Under the pieces are notes generated by a model that had not been told where the DNA came from, made no database searches, and saw nothing but the letters and a program-made list of their open reading frames with translations. Positions 44,811-54,800 of a stretch of DNA of 64,000 nucleotides are shown in pieces. This DNA comes from Mycolicibacterium mucogenicum DSM 44124 (GTDB lineage Bacteria > Actinomycetota > Actinomycetes > Mycobacteriales > Mycobacteriaceae). Each line of letters starts with the position of its first letter. Position 1 is the stretch's first letter. The stretch spans positions 3,038,001-3,102,000 of the forward strand of contig NZ_CP062008.1 of NCBI RefSeq assembly GCF_005670685.2. The letters run 5' to 3'. Position numbers and translations under genes: made by a program.

Positions 44811-45237
44811 AGCCGGCGGTCAGCGTATCCCCGGCGACCGTCACCGTCTTCGGCGCCAGCGGCTCGTCCGCCGGCCCGGTGACGACGGAGCCGTCGACGA
44901 CGCTGAATTTGCTTCCGTGGCAAGGACAGTCGATGGTGCCGTCGGCGACCTTCGACACCGTGCACTGTTTGTGGGTACAGACCGCGGTGAACGCCTTGAA
45001 CTCGCCGGCCTTCGGCTGAGTGACGACGACCTTCGCCGCGGCGAGAACCACGCCCCCACCCACCGGGACGTCGGCTGTCTTCACCGACGGGGACGCGGCT
45101 TTGGTCTCAGTGCTCATCGCTTGGCCACCCGACGACGGCGACTCTTTCCCGCCGCAGGCGGCAAGCACCATCCCGGCACTGACGGCGCCCGCGCCGAGGA
45201 GTACTCCCCGGCGGCTCGGGTGTCCGGTTTCGGCCAT
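44809..45237 (-). CDS. Tat-exported Rieske [2Fe-2S] lipoprotein
   Basis: A 142-residue protein. The N-terminus has twin Arg (HPSRRGVLLGAG) and the lipobox LAAC, so it should be exported folded by Tat and lipidated. A single Rieske domain follows: cluster ligands CTHKQC and CPCHGSKF (two Cys, two His), with the disulfide Cys residues present, and the GSVVTGPADEPL loop. Its redox partner is not encoded here. It lies seven bases after a small secreted-protein gene on the same strand. Confidence 0.88.
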   Translation of the reverse strand: MAETGHPSRRGVLLGAGAVSAGMVLAACGGKESPSSGGQAMSTETKAASPSVKTADVPVGGGVVLAAAKVVVTQPKAGEFKAFTAVCTHKQCTVSKVADGTIDCPCHGSKFSVVDGSVVTGPADEPLAPKTVTVAGDTLTAG

Positions 45238-45244
45238 GGCCGGC

Positions 45245-45559
45245 TTACCGCCGGCCGCCTCCGGCGTTGTACCCGGGCGAGGCCACTTCGTCCTCGGTCA
45301 ACTGGTAGGGCGGCGTGAACAAGCTGGGGTCGTCGAGCGACGACTCAGGAGCGTTGAACGGACCCTGCGCCGCTTCCGGGGCGGCGGGGCCGTCGGCCGG
45401 CGGCACACAGGTGCCTTCGGAGGCGACCAGGCCGTCCGAGCACTGGAGTTCGTCAGCGTGCGCGATCGGCATGCTGATCAATGCAGCCACCGCTGATGCA
45501 ACGCCGAACGTTGCTGCCCCCATTGACATGCGAGCGAATCGCGTCGTCGTTGCACTCAT
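45245..45559 (-). CDS. Small secreted protein
   Basis: A 104-residue protein with a signal peptide (MSATTTRFARMSMGAATFGV, cleaved after PIAHA). The mature part has two Cys (LQCSDG and GTCVPP) likely to form a disulfide, then a Pro/Glu-rich linker and an ending YNAGGGRR. I do not recognise the family. It precedes the Rieske lipoprotein at seven bases and could be its partner at the envelope. ATG 45559 is chosen because the signal peptide begins there. Confidence 0.65.
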   Translation of the reverse strand: MSATTTRFARMSMGAATFGVASAVAALISMPIAHADELQCSDGLVASEGTCVPPADGPAAPEAAQGPFNAPESSLDDPSLFTPPYQLTEDEVASPGYNAGGGRR

Positions 45560-45665
45560 TTCATACCCACTCTCCGGCGCTATCTGGTCCGGTGAAGGTA
45601 GCACCCTTGAGGCTGCTGTGATGGTTCGTTCCTGCACTTGAGTCAATTGCGTTTACACACTGTTT

Positions 45666-47087
45666 TCACAGCAGACCGTAGGCCTGCTCCAGCGCCACCA
45701 ATGCCGCACCGGTCTTGATGGCCAGCTTCTGCATGTGCGGCATCGAGTCGCGGCAGCCGGTGAAGCCGAAATTCAATGTGCCCGAATAGCTTTGACACGT
45801 GATGTTCAGGCCGACACCATGGACGGGAATCGACACCGGATAGGTGGACACCAGCTCGTTGCCGCGGAAGTACAGCGGATAGTCGGGTCCGGGGACATTC
45901 GACAAGATGACGTTGTAGGACGCCGGGGCCACCTTGGGGGCACCCACTGTCGCAGCCCCCGTTTGCACGAGGAACGGCGCCATCAGTGCCGCCGTATAGG
46001 CGAGGATCGCCGTACCGGTCATCCCCGACAGCTGATCTTTGGCCGCCTTCGTCGACGCGCTGATGGCCTCGATCCGCTCGCGGGCGTCGGCGAGGTCGGT
46101 ACCGAGGGTCGCGAGAATGGCGCCCACGGCATTGCCGCCGCCGGGATCGTCTTTCGGCCGAATGTTGACCGGCAACATGGCGATCAGCGACTTGTCGGGC
46201 AGGGCGTCGAGTCCGAGGAGATAGTCGCGCAGTCCGCCGCCACAGATCGCGAGCGCGACGTCGTTGAGGGTCGCGCCGGCCGCATCGGCGACGGCCCGCA
46301 AGCGCGCGATGTCGTACTGCTGCGTGGCGAACCGCCGGCTCCGGCCGATACGACCGTTGAAAATGGTGTGCGGCGCCTGCCCCGGTCCGACGAGCGGATT
46401 GCTCCTGCTCACCGCGGTCACGGCCAGCTTGGCGAACGCGGCAGGCAGATCGATGACGGTCGACAACTCCGAGGTGATGGATCGCAGCAGCCCACCGATG
46501 TCGGGAATGAGGCTGCTGTCCTTCTCGTCTTTCTTGCGCTCCCGCTTCGGCACCGGGTTCCGGAAGAACAACGGGGTATCGGTATCGGAGGGGTCGGTCG
46601 ACATCGACCGGATGAGCGTCTTCATCGCCGTGTAGCCGTCGACGAGCGAGTGGTGCATCTTCACGTACAACGCGACGTTGCCGTCGTCGAGGCCCTCGAT
46701 GATGTGCAGCTCCCAGGGCGGCCGCGTCAGGTCCAGTTGCCGAGCATGCAAGCGGGAGATCAGGATTCCCAACTCGCGCTGGTCGCCGGGGCGCGGCAAC
46801 GCGGACCGCCGCACGTGATACATGACGTCGAACTTCGGGTCCTCGACCCACCGCTGCAGCGGATTGAGCAGGAACCACGGCGTCTGCAGTTTCATGTTCC
46901 ACGGCGGCTCGATCTCGTTCGACCCGTAGATCTCGTCGCGCAGTTGATCCAGGATGTCCCCAGCGTCGCCCGATGTCGGGCGGAACTGCATAAGTCCCGC
47001 CACATGCATCATCGTCTCGGGAGATTCGGCCGCCAGGAACATCGAATCGAGCGGCGACAGTCGTTTGCTGGTCACCCGGGTGAACAT
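45666..47087 (-). CDS. WS/DGAT acyltransferase (triacylglycerol synthase type)
   Basis: A 473-residue wax-ester synthase/diacylglycerol acyltransferase that makes storage triacylglycerol or wax esters. The N-terminus SPLDSMFLAAESPETMMHV, the catalytic MHHSLVDG (HHxxxDG, complete) near residue 137, and the later VILSNVPGPDYPLYFRG (SNVPGP) block are all diagnostic. ATG 47087 starts the conserved region. It lies eight bases after the CadD-like gene on the same strand. Confidence 0.93.
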   Translation of the reverse strand: MFTRVTSKRLSPLDSMFLAAESPETMMHVAGLMQFRPTSGDAGDILDQLRDEIYGSNEIEPPWNMKLQTPWFLLNPLQRWVEDPKFDVMYHVRRSALPRPGDQRELGILISRLHARQLDLTRPPWELHIIEGLDDGNVALYVKMHHSLVDGYTAMKTLIRSMSTDPSDTDTPLFFRNPVPKRERKKDEKDSSLIPDIGGLLRSITSELSTVIDLPAAFAKLAVTAVSRSNPLVGPGQAPHTIFNGRIGRSRRFATQQYDIARLRAVADAAGATLNDVALAICGGGLRDYLLGLDALPDKSLIAMLPVNIRPKDDPGGGNAVGAILATLGTDLADARERIEAISASTKAAKDQLSGMTGTAILAYTAALMAPFLVQTGAATVGAPKVAPASYNVILSNVPGPDYPLYFRGNELVSTYPVSIPVHGVGLNITCQSYSGTLNFGFTGCRDSMPHMQKLAIKTGAALVALEQAYGLL

Positions 47088-47094
47088 ACTGCGG

Positions 47095-47700
47095 TCACCG
47101 CGCGAAGACGGCGCCTTCGACGAGGATCGTGGTCCCGACCGCAATCAGGACCACCGGCAGGATGAGGTGTCCCCACCGCGAGAACGTGTTGGCGACGACC
47201 GGGTGGGACGCGAAGTATCGGCCGGCGACGCACCAGACCCCGACCCCGACGAGAAACACCGCGACATACACGGTGACCGTGCCGGCGGTGGCGACCGCGA
47301 ATATCGGCACGTACACGCCGACGTTGTCGCCGCCGTTCGCGAAGGTCACGCCGGCGACCTGCCAGACACCCGGCGCGGACGACGACGGCCCGCCCTCGGC
47401 TTCCGACGGCTGCGCACCGCGGCTCTGCCAGGTCGCCCAGGCGGCCCTGAGCCCCAATGCGATCGGCAGCAGCCCGAGGTACGGCAGCACGGCGGCCGGA
47501 AGCAATGCCGCACCGAGAAGCGCGGCGCATATCGATACCACCACGATGGCGACGAAGCCCAGATACTGCCCCGCGATGACCCTCGTCGCCGCACTGCGGT
47601 GACCGCGCGCCTGGCCGAAGAACACTGCGAGTACCACGAGGTCGTCGATGTTGGTGACCGCGAACGTCGCGACCGCCGACGAGATGGTGGTGACGCTCAT
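47095..47700 (-). CDS. CadD-like cadmium-resistance family transporter
   Basis: A 201-residue protein with about six hydrophobic helices, matching the CadD/LysE-superfamily cadmium-resistance transporters (PF03596). The duplicated motif TNIDDLVVLAVFF near the start and NGGDNVGVYVPIF in the second half, each with conserved Asp and Asn, is characteristic. The exported ion is inferred from the family. It is divergent from the GtrA gene. Confidence 0.82.
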   Translation of the reverse strand: MSVTTISSAVATFAVTNIDDLVVLAVFFGQARGHRSAATRVIAGQYLGFVAIVVVSICAALLGAALLPAAVLPYLGLLPIALGLRAAWATWQSRGAQPSEAEGGPSSSAPGVWQVAGVTFANGGDNVGVYVPIFAVATAGTVTVYVAVFLVGVGVWCVAGRYFASHPVVANTFSRWGHLILPVVLIAVGTTILVEGAVFAR

Positions 47701-47791
47701 CGCGGTGGACGATACGGGACGCCGCCGGTCCGCAGCGCAGAGTTCGTCTCGCGGCTACCTGGCCGATGCCGGCCCATGACACAGTGCCCGC

Positions 47792-48265
47792 GTGACCGTC
47801 GACTCGGCGAGTGGCCTGCAGCGCGCCGTCGACCGATTCCACCGGGGCTGCGAACTGGCCGTCAGCCGGCTGCCCTTCGGACTCAAAACGGTTGTCGCTC
47901 CGACGTTCCTGGGCTTCGCCCTAATCAACGGCTGCACGTTCGCGATCGACCTGTTGTTGCTCACCGGACTGCGCGACGGGCTGGGGCTGCCACTGGCGGT
48001 GGCGGTCACGGTGTCGTACGTCTGCGCGTTCGGGCTCAGTTACGTGCTGAACCGGATCTTCAACTTCAGTTCGCACGGTGCGGTCGGTCCGCAGTTGGCC
48101 GTCTACGTCGTCGTGGTCGCCGTCAACTACCTGGCGTTCATCCTGGGGGTGTCGACCGGATTGTCGGCGCTCGGCGTCGAGTACCACGTCGCCCGGATGG
48201 CCGCGGGCGCCTGCGAGGCGGTCTACATGTACGCGGCGATGCGCTGGGTGGTGTTCCGGCGCTGA
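47792..48265 (+). CDS. GtrA-family membrane protein
   Basis: A 157-residue protein with four predicted helices and the GtrA signature SYVCAFGLSYVLNRIFNF. GtrA proteins are thought to flip lipid-linked sugars or assist cell-wall polysaccharide glycosylation. The GTG start at 47792 gives a typical length. No glycosyltransferase gene lies next to it. The 275 bases that follow, up to 48540, contain no clear element. Confidence 0.85.
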   Translation: MTVDSASGLQRAVDRFHRGCELAVSRLPFGLKTVVAPTFLGFALINGCTFAIDLLLLTGLRDGLGLPLAVAVTVSYVCAFGLSYVLNRIFNFSSHGAVGPQLAVYVVVVAVNYLAFILGVSTGLSALGVEYHVARMAAGACEAVYMYAAMRWVVFRR

Positions 48266-48540
48266 CCTTGCGGTGACCTGCGTCTCATGGCATGCAAAGA
48301 TGCTGCAGCGGTGTTAATTTCGCCTGGTCAAGTTGTACTGAGGTACCAAACGGGGGTAGTCGGGGACGGCAGGGCACATCAGACGCGCCGGCGAGAATCA
48401 TTCGCTCCACGCCGCCATCACCGCCGCTGACTCATCAGCGAGATTCCACGTACGTCACCACGGGCGACATCGTCGCCCGAATGGTCGCGCGCTGCGTATC
48501 AACCGCAATCCCCTCCTCGTGCACAGATTGGAACTGCCCC

Positions 48541-49560
48541 GTGGCCGGTTTGAACCGCTGCAGTGCAACAGGTTTCGTTGTCGCACTCTGCGTGGCGATC
48601 AGTGTGCAGCCGTCGGCGGCGGCATCGGTTGAAAGGCCCGACGTCACCTTCTATCTGCAGGGCACGTGCCTGTGCGACGTCTCACCCACCTCACGCGAGG
48701 CCCTCGGGTTGGCCGACGGATATCTGGATTCCAGCGGCACCATCCATGGCATCGGCTACCCCGCCGGCCTGTTGTTCGGAGCTGACGCCGTCATCGGTAC
48801 CACCAAGGTGAACGCGACCCTCGCCACGGTCCCCGACGGCGCCGACGTCACCCTCGCCGGCCTGAGCCAGGGCGCCATCGTCCTGAACTATGTGAAACTT
48901 TCGCGCTCGCTGCAGGATTCGTTCAGCCGTCGTCGTGCAGACAATCTCCAGTTCGTGACCTTCGGTGACCCGCAGAACACCACAGGCGGCATCACGACCA
49001 AGAATCCGGCACTGCAACTGTTCGCACCGAACGTGCCAAGGGCAAGCGCATACCCCACCACCGAAATCGTCCGCGAGTACGACGGCTTCTCGGATTGGCC
49101 GGACAAGCCGACGCGTTTGGCTGTCCTCAACGCCGTCATGGGAATCGGATTCGTGCACACCGACTACGGGTCGGCCGCCAACCCGGCGACACCGGGAACG
49201 CTCACGACCGTCCGCACCAATGCCGCCGGCGGCACCACCACGCATTACGTGGTGCCCACCCGGCGATTGCCACTCACACAACCGTTGCGTGATGCCGGGC
49301 TGAACACGTCCCTCATCGACGCCCTGCTCCGACCGCAGATCGATCGGGCCTACGTCCGCCGCCCGCAGGTCGCACCGCGCGAACCCGCGGCCCGGCCGTC
49401 GATCGTCGCCCTGGCTGCAAAGGCTCTGGGCAGGGCCAAGCCGGCGCCACCCCAGAGCGCGGACGCGTCGGCTGCGAGGGAAGACAAAGAGAAGGCGCCG
49501 AAGCCTAAGCGGGGGTTCGGTTTTCGGAAAACTCGCCATGGCGGGGAATCGAGGAGGTAA
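48541..49560 (+). CDS. Secreted PE-PPE-domain serine hydrolase
   Basis: A protein of about 339 residues. From this GTG a signal peptide (FVVALCVAISVQPSAAA) precedes a PE-PPE-type alpha/beta hydrolase domain with nucleophile GLSQGAIV and blocks FGDPQNTTGGI and FSDWPDKPTRLAVLNAVMG. The mycobacterial relatives include Chp acyltransferases of trehalose lipids. It lacks PE or PPE N-terminal domains. The C-terminal 60 residues are Lys/Pro-rich and probably disordered. ATG 48481 is an alternative start. The next gene begins five bases later. Confidence 0.8.
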   Translation: MAGLNRCSATGFVVALCVAISVQPSAAASVERPDVTFYLQGTCLCDVSPTSREALGLADGYLDSSGTIHGIGYPAGLLFGADAVIGTTKVNATLATVPDGADVTLAGLSQGAIVLNYVKLSRSLQDSFSRRRADNLQFVTFGDPQNTTGGITTKNPALQLFAPNVPRASAYPTTEIVREYDGFSDWPDKPTRLAVLNAVMGIGFVHTDYGSAANPATPGTLTTVRTNAAGGTTTHYVVPTRRLPLTQPLRDAGLNTSLIDALLRPQIDRAYVRRPQVAPREPAARPSIVALAAKALGRAKPAPPQSADASAAREDKEKAPKPKRGFGFRKTRHGGESRR

Positions 49561-49565
49561 TTCGC

Positions 49566-50660
49566 ATGTGGGTCAAGACGCAGACCGTGACGCTGTCGGT
49601 GATGTGCTCGGCAGCCGTCGTGGTCACCAGTGCCGCGCCGGTTCTCCCGACGACGCACCCGACGCCGGTGCACAGCGCCGAGTACCGGTACGCGCTGACG
49701 GCGGCGGCCGTCGACGCCGCCTTCAACCCGATTCGGTACGTCGGCAACGTCGGCGGTGCGGCCCAGGCCGTCGCCTCCGACGTGATCTACTGGCAGACAC
49801 CGGACTTCCCGCTGCTGGTGCTGAGCGCACAGGTCGACTCCAGCACCGGCCAGTACGAGGCCGTGGAGAAGGTGACGTCGACGGCGGCGCACCTGCAGAG
49901 TCTGGTCAGCGCGGTCACCGCGTTCCCCGGCGCATCGTCCTCACCTCAGGTGAAGCAGCTGGTCAGCGGAATCGGGTCGGCAGGCGCCGCCGCGGCCGGC
50001 GCCACGCGGACCGTGACGGCCACGCTGGCGCCCCACCTCGCACCGCTGACCCCGGTGATCTATGTCGTCAGGGTGCTGCGGGCAGCGGTCGGCGTCTACT
50101 ACGCCGTCGCCACGCTCTCGACCACGGGAGTCGGCACCGTGCTCAGCGGGCAGAACCCGTTGACGGCGGTTGCCAACGTCGTGTCGTCGGTTCAGAGCCT
50201 GGCCAACGTCCTCACCCACGCGCCACGGCCGGCCGCCGCGGCTTCGACCGGTACGACCGCCGAGTCGACCACCCAATCGACCGCCACCGCGGCGCAAACG
50301 GCCGCGAAGCCAACGGCGGGTGTCGCTCGGGCTCTGACAAAGGGCACCAAATCCCAAGAGAAGCCGGAAGAGTCGCCCGCCTCCGAGCGCAAATCGGCAG
50401 CCAAGAAGCCGGGTGACCACGCCACGGCACCCAAATCGGCTGCCACACCGGCCACGTCGAAGCCGTCGGACGCGGACCAGTCGACGGCTGCCGCCGACCC
50501 GCAGGATGCCAAGCCGGCCACGCCCACCAAGAAGTCCAAGCGCGCGGCCAAGAGCGACGACTCGTCGGCCAAAGCAGACACGGGCAAGGCGGACACGGGC
50601 AAGGCGGACACCTCCAAAGCGGCCAAGGAGAAGGGCGACCGCGGGAGCCGTAAGCACTGA
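49566..50660 (+). CDS. Secreted protein with Lys/Ala-rich tail
   Basis: A 364-residue secreted protein. The signal peptide ends near residue 24, and a helical Ala/Val-rich domain fills residues 40-220 (PLLVLSAQVDSSTGQYEAVE). The last 140 residues are low-complexity, rich in Lys, Ala, Ser and Asp, with a KADTG repeat (KADTGKADTGKADTSKA) before a basic end. I do not recognise the family. It is read five bases after the PE-PPE-domain hydrolase, which also has a basic tail, so the two are probably co-expressed. Confidence 0.7.
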   Translation: MWVKTQTVTLSVMCSAAVVVTSAAPVLPTTHPTPVHSAEYRYALTAAAVDAAFNPIRYVGNVGGAAQAVASDVIYWQTPDFPLLVLSAQVDSSTGQYEAVEKVTSTAAHLQSLVSAVTAFPGASSSPQVKQLVSGIGSAGAAAAGATRTVTATLAPHLAPLTPVIYVVRVLRAAVGVYYAVATLSTTGVGTVLSGQNPLTAVANVVSSVQSLANVLTHAPRPAAAASTGTTAESTTQSTATAAQTAAKPTAGVARALTKGTKSQEKPEESPASERKSAAKKPGDHATAPKSAATPATSKPSDADQSTAAADPQDAKPATPTKKSKRAAKSDDSSAKADTGKADTGKADTSKAAKEKGDRGSRKH

Positions 50661-50661
50661 G

Positions 50662-50707
50662 CGTCGGTGCGCGTGCGCTAGAACGGAGGTACGCGACCGC
50701 ACCGACG
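50662..50707 (+). terminator. Hairpin between the Lys-rich and osmC genes
   Basis: Ten-base perfect arms CGTCGGTGCG (50662-50671) and CGCACCGACG (50698-50707), with further CGCGT/ACGCG pairing inside. It starts just after the stop codon at 50660 and ends 15 bases before the osmC start. It may terminate the upstream transcript or fold in the osmC leader. Confidence 0.4.
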
Positions 50708-50722
50708 AAGGGGACGCCCGCC

Positions 50723-51202
50723 ATGGCGAAGACGCACCACTACGAACTCGACGTGACGTGGACCGGCAACACCGGCACCGGAACCTCGGGCTACCGCGAG
50801 TACGACCGCGCGCACGACGTCAGCGCCGACGGCAAACCGACGATCCTCGGCAGCGCTGATCCGTCGTTCCGCGGCGACCCGCAGCGCTGGAACCCCGAAG
50901 AACTGCTCGTGGTCTCGCTGTCGCAGTGCCACATGCTGTGGGTGCTGGCCCTGTGCTCGCAAGAGGACATCGTGGTGACCGGATACTCCGATCACCCGTC
51001 GGGCACCATGACCCAAACCCCGGACGGCGGTGGGCATTTCACCGAGGTGGTACTGCGCCCGGTCGTCGAGATCACCGACGACCGGCACCGCGCGGCGCTC
51101 ACGAGCGTCCACGAGCGGGCACATCACCTGTGTTTCATCGCCAATTCCGTCAACTTCGACGTCCGGTGCGAAGCGCAGGTGAGCGTCGCCGAATCGGCAT
51201 GA
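50723..51202 (+). CDS. OsmC-family peroxiredoxin-like protein
   Basis: A 159-residue OsmC/Ohr-fold protein. It starts THHYELDVTWTGNTG and has NPEELLVVSLSQCHMLWVLAL, where the Cys of SQCH is the peroxidatic position, plus a later Cys in HLCFIANSV. These reduce organic hydroperoxides using thiol cofactors. AAGGGG precedes the ATG. The stop overlaps a possible ATG of the Lrp/AsnC gene. Confidence 0.85.
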   Translation: MAKTHHYELDVTWTGNTGTGTSGYREYDRAHDVSADGKPTILGSADPSFRGDPQRWNPEELLVVSLSQCHMLWVLALCSQEDIVVTGYSDHPSGTMTQTPDGGGHFTEVVLRPVVEITDDRHRAALTSVHERAHHLCFIANSVNFDVRCEAQVSVAESA

Positions 51203-51231
51203 CCCACGGTGACCCCGTGGGAAAATGCCGC

Positions 51232-51714
51232 ATGGCCATCAAGATCGACGCACTCGATTCCGCGCTGCTGTCGGCGCTGGCGACCGACCCGCGCACCCCG
51301 ATCCTTGAACTGGCGTCGCGGCTGAAGGTCGCCCGCAACACCGTGCAGGCGCGCATGAAACGGCTCGAGGAATCCGGCCTCGTTCGCGGCTACCCGCCGA
51401 ACATCAACCTGTCCGAACTCGGCTTCGCCGTGCACGCGCTGGTCTTCATCGAGACCGACCAGACCAAGATGGACGCCATCATCGAGGCGCTGCGGGATGT
51501 CCCGCATGTGCTGGAAGTCCACGCGACGACGGGGCGGGCGGATCTGCTGGTCCGGATCGCCGCCCAGACGCAGGAAGAACTGCTCAGCGTCATTCAGCGC
51601 GTGCACCGGATCGACGGGGTCAAGCACTCCGAGACCATGCTGGCGATGGCCACTCCGGTCGAATACCGATCACTCCCCCTTGTGCAGTACGTGACGGGGC
51701 GTCGAGCAAAATGA
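51232..51714 (+). CDS. Lrp/AsnC-family transcriptional regulator
   Basis: A protein of about 160 residues. An N-terminal HTH (ILELASRLKVARNTVQARMK) precedes a RAM/ligand-binding domain containing HATTGRADLLVRIAAQTQEE. Members respond to amino acids. It lies 163 bases before the indolepyruvate oxidoreductase-dehydrogenase-permease operon on the same strand and is its most likely regulator. ATG 51232 is chosen; ATG 51199 overlaps the osmC stop and adds 11 residues. Confidence 0.88.
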   Translation: MAIKIDALDSALLSALATDPRTPILELASRLKVARNTVQARMKRLEESGLVRGYPPNINLSELGFAVHALVFIETDQTKMDAIIEALRDVPHVLEVHATTGRADLLVRIAAQTQEELLSVIQRVHRIDGVKHSETMLAMATPVEYRSLPLVQYVTGRRAK

Positions 51715-51877
51715 TGCGTGCGTCACAGTGCGCCACGTCACAATTGAGCAGTCTGATCAATATTTGCGCCGACTGTTGACGCAGAACACACTCCACGGCA
51801 GATTTCGCTGCACCGATTGCAGTTAGTTCTCGCTTTGCAGCTCACGATCTGGGTTGTGGGAAGTGTGGAGGTTGTCA

Positions 51878-54800
51878 GTGACCAGTGTTCTGTCCCGATC
51901 CGGACTCACCGCGGTGGAACCCACCGCGCCCTACGACCTCGACGACCGGTACCGCTCCGGTGCCGGCCCGGTTCTGCTCACCGGCGTGCAGGCCATCGCG
52001 CGGATGGTGGTCGAGCAGCACGTCCGCGACCTGCGCGCCGGCCGCCGCGTCGCGACGTTCGTCTCCGGCTACCAGGGCAGCCCCCTCGGTGGCGTCGACA
52101 AGATGCTGCTGGGCATGCCGAGCGTCCTGACCGAGCACGACGTCGTCTTCACCCCCGGGTTCAACGAGGAACTCGCCGCCACCGCGGTCTGGGGCAGCCA
52201 GACCGACCTGCCCGCCGGCAAGGCAACCCACGACGGCGTCATCGGCGTCTGGTACGGCAAGGGGCCCGGCGTCGACCGCGCGACGGACGCTCTGCGTCAC
52301 GCCAACATGTACGGCGTCAACCCCCGCGGCGGCGTGCTGCTGCTGGTCGGCGACGACCCGGCCTCCAAATCCTCGACCGTGCCCGCCGTGAGCGAGCGGT
52401 CCCTCGCGGCCCTCGGTATCCCGGTCCTGTTCCCGCGCAACGCCGAAGAGATCATCACGATGGGCATGCAGGGTGTCGCGCTGTCGCGGGCCTCGGGTTG
52501 CGTCGTGGCGATGAAGATCGTCGCCGACGTGGCTGACGGCGCCTGGACGGTCGACGCCGACGTCGCCGACTTCGCGATCACCGCACCCGAAATCCTCTGG
52601 GACGGAAAGCCGTTCACCTACGTCCAGCGGCCGATGGCCGCCCCGGCCGACAGCCTGCTCGCCGAGGCCGACCTCTACGGTCCGCGCTGGGCGACCGTCC
52701 GTGCCTTCGGTGACATCAACCAGCTGGACGTACTCGAGGTGGATCCGGTGCGCGCCAAAGTCGGCATCGCCGCCACCGGCACCACCTTCGACGCCGTCCG
52801 CCAGGCGCTGCTCGACCTCGGCGTCGACGACGCGGCACTGCACCGCGCGGGAGTCCGCCTGCTGCGCATCGGAATGCCGTATCCCGTCGGGCAGGAGTCT
52901 GTCCGGACGTTCGCGCGCGGTCTCGAGCAGGTGATCGTCGTCGAGGACAAGACGGCGTTCATCGAAACCCAGGTCCGTGAAATCCTCTACGGCACCGCCG
53001 ATGCCCCGCAGATCGTCGGCAAGCACGACGCGGCCGGTGCGCCGCTGTTCCCCCTCGGCGGCGAGTTGACCGCCGCGCGCCTGCTCGCCCCGCTGCGCCG
53101 GGTGCTGCGCGATCACGTCGAGCTCAAGCGCACCCCGCCCCCACCGCTGTCGCTGGAAGTGTTGTCCGCCAAGCGAACCGCCTACTTCTGCAGCGGCTGC
53201 CCGCACAACCGTTCCACCGCGATCCCGGAAGGCTCCATCGGCGGCGGCGGCATCGGCTGCCACACCCTGGTCACCATGTCCGGCCGCAGTGACAGCGCCG
53301 TGGTGGGTCTGACGCAGATGGGCGGCGAGGGCAGCCAGTGGATCGGGCAGGCGCCGTTCACCGACGTGCCGCACCTGTTCCAGAACGTCGGCGACGGCAC
53401 GTTCTTCCACTCCGGACAGCTCGCGGTGCAGGCCTGCATCGCGGCCGGTGTCAACATCACCTACAAGCTGCTCTACAACGAGGTCGTCGCCATGACCGGC
53501 GCGCAGGACGTCGAAGGCGGCCTGGTCGTGGCGGGCCTCACCCACAAACTGACGGCCGAAGGCGTCAAGCAGATCATCATCTGCGCCGACGAACCCAAGC
53601 GGCACAACAAGAAAGCCCTCGCCAAGGGCACGCTGTTGTGGCACCGCGACCGGCTCGACGAGGCGCAGAAGGTGCTGCGGGACATCCCGGGCGTCACCGT
53701 GCTCATCTACGACCAGCACTGCGCCGCCGACGCCCGCCGTCAGCGCAAGCGCGGAACCCTGTCCACCCGCAACACCCGCGTGGTGATCAACGAAGCCGTC
53801 TGCGAGGGCTGCGGCGACTGCGGCACCAAGTCGAACTGCCTGTCCGTACAGCCGGTCGACACCGAATTCGGCCGCAAGACCCGCATCGACCAGACGTCGT
53901 GCAACACCGACTACACGTGCCTCGACGGCGACTGCCCGTCGTTCGTCACGGTCGAGCTGACCCCGGACAAGAAGGGCCGCAAGGCATCCCGGCGCAAGGC
54001 GCCGGAGCCGCCGCGGGTCGCGGATCCAGGGTTCGGTGTCCCGACCGGCACCCAGAACGTCCTGCTCGCCGGCATCGGTGGCACCGGCATCGTCACGGTC
54101 AACCAGGTGCTCGCGACCGCCGCACTGCGCGCCGGTTACGAAGTGGAGAGCCTCGACCAGATCGGCCTGAGCCAGAAGGCCGGACCGGTCGTGTCGCACC
54201 TGCGGTTCTCGACAGCCGCCCTGGAGCCGTCCAACCGGCTCACCTCGGGCAGCGCCGACTGCATCATCGCGATCGACCTGCTCACCGCGACCGACAACCG
54301 GAACCTGGCCTACGGCAGTGCCGAACGCACCGTCGCGGTCGCCTCGACGAGCCAGACCCCGACCGGCGACATGGTGTACGACAAGTCCGTCGCCTACCCG
54401 GAGACGCAGTTGCTGCTGGACCGGCTGACCGCCGCCACCCGCACGCTGACTCATTTCGATGCACTGGCCGCGGCACAGGCCCTGTTCGGCAACACCGCAG
54501 CGGCCAACTTCCTGGTCGTCGGCGCCGCCTTCCAGAACGGCGGCCTGCGCCTGCCCGAGGCGAGCATCGAAGAGGCCATCGGCATCAACGGTGTCGCGGT
54601 CGCCGCCAACGTGGCAGCGTTCCGCTGGGGCCGTGTCGCGGTCGCCGATCCGGCCGCGTTCGCCGCCGCCGTCGACTCCGTGCGGCCCAAGGCCGCGCCC
54701 GCCGTGGCGAGCCCGGAGCTGTTGGCCAGCACCACGTTCGACGGTGAGGTCCGCCGGCTGGTCGAACTGCGCGCCGGTGAGCTGGTCCGCTACCAGAGCG

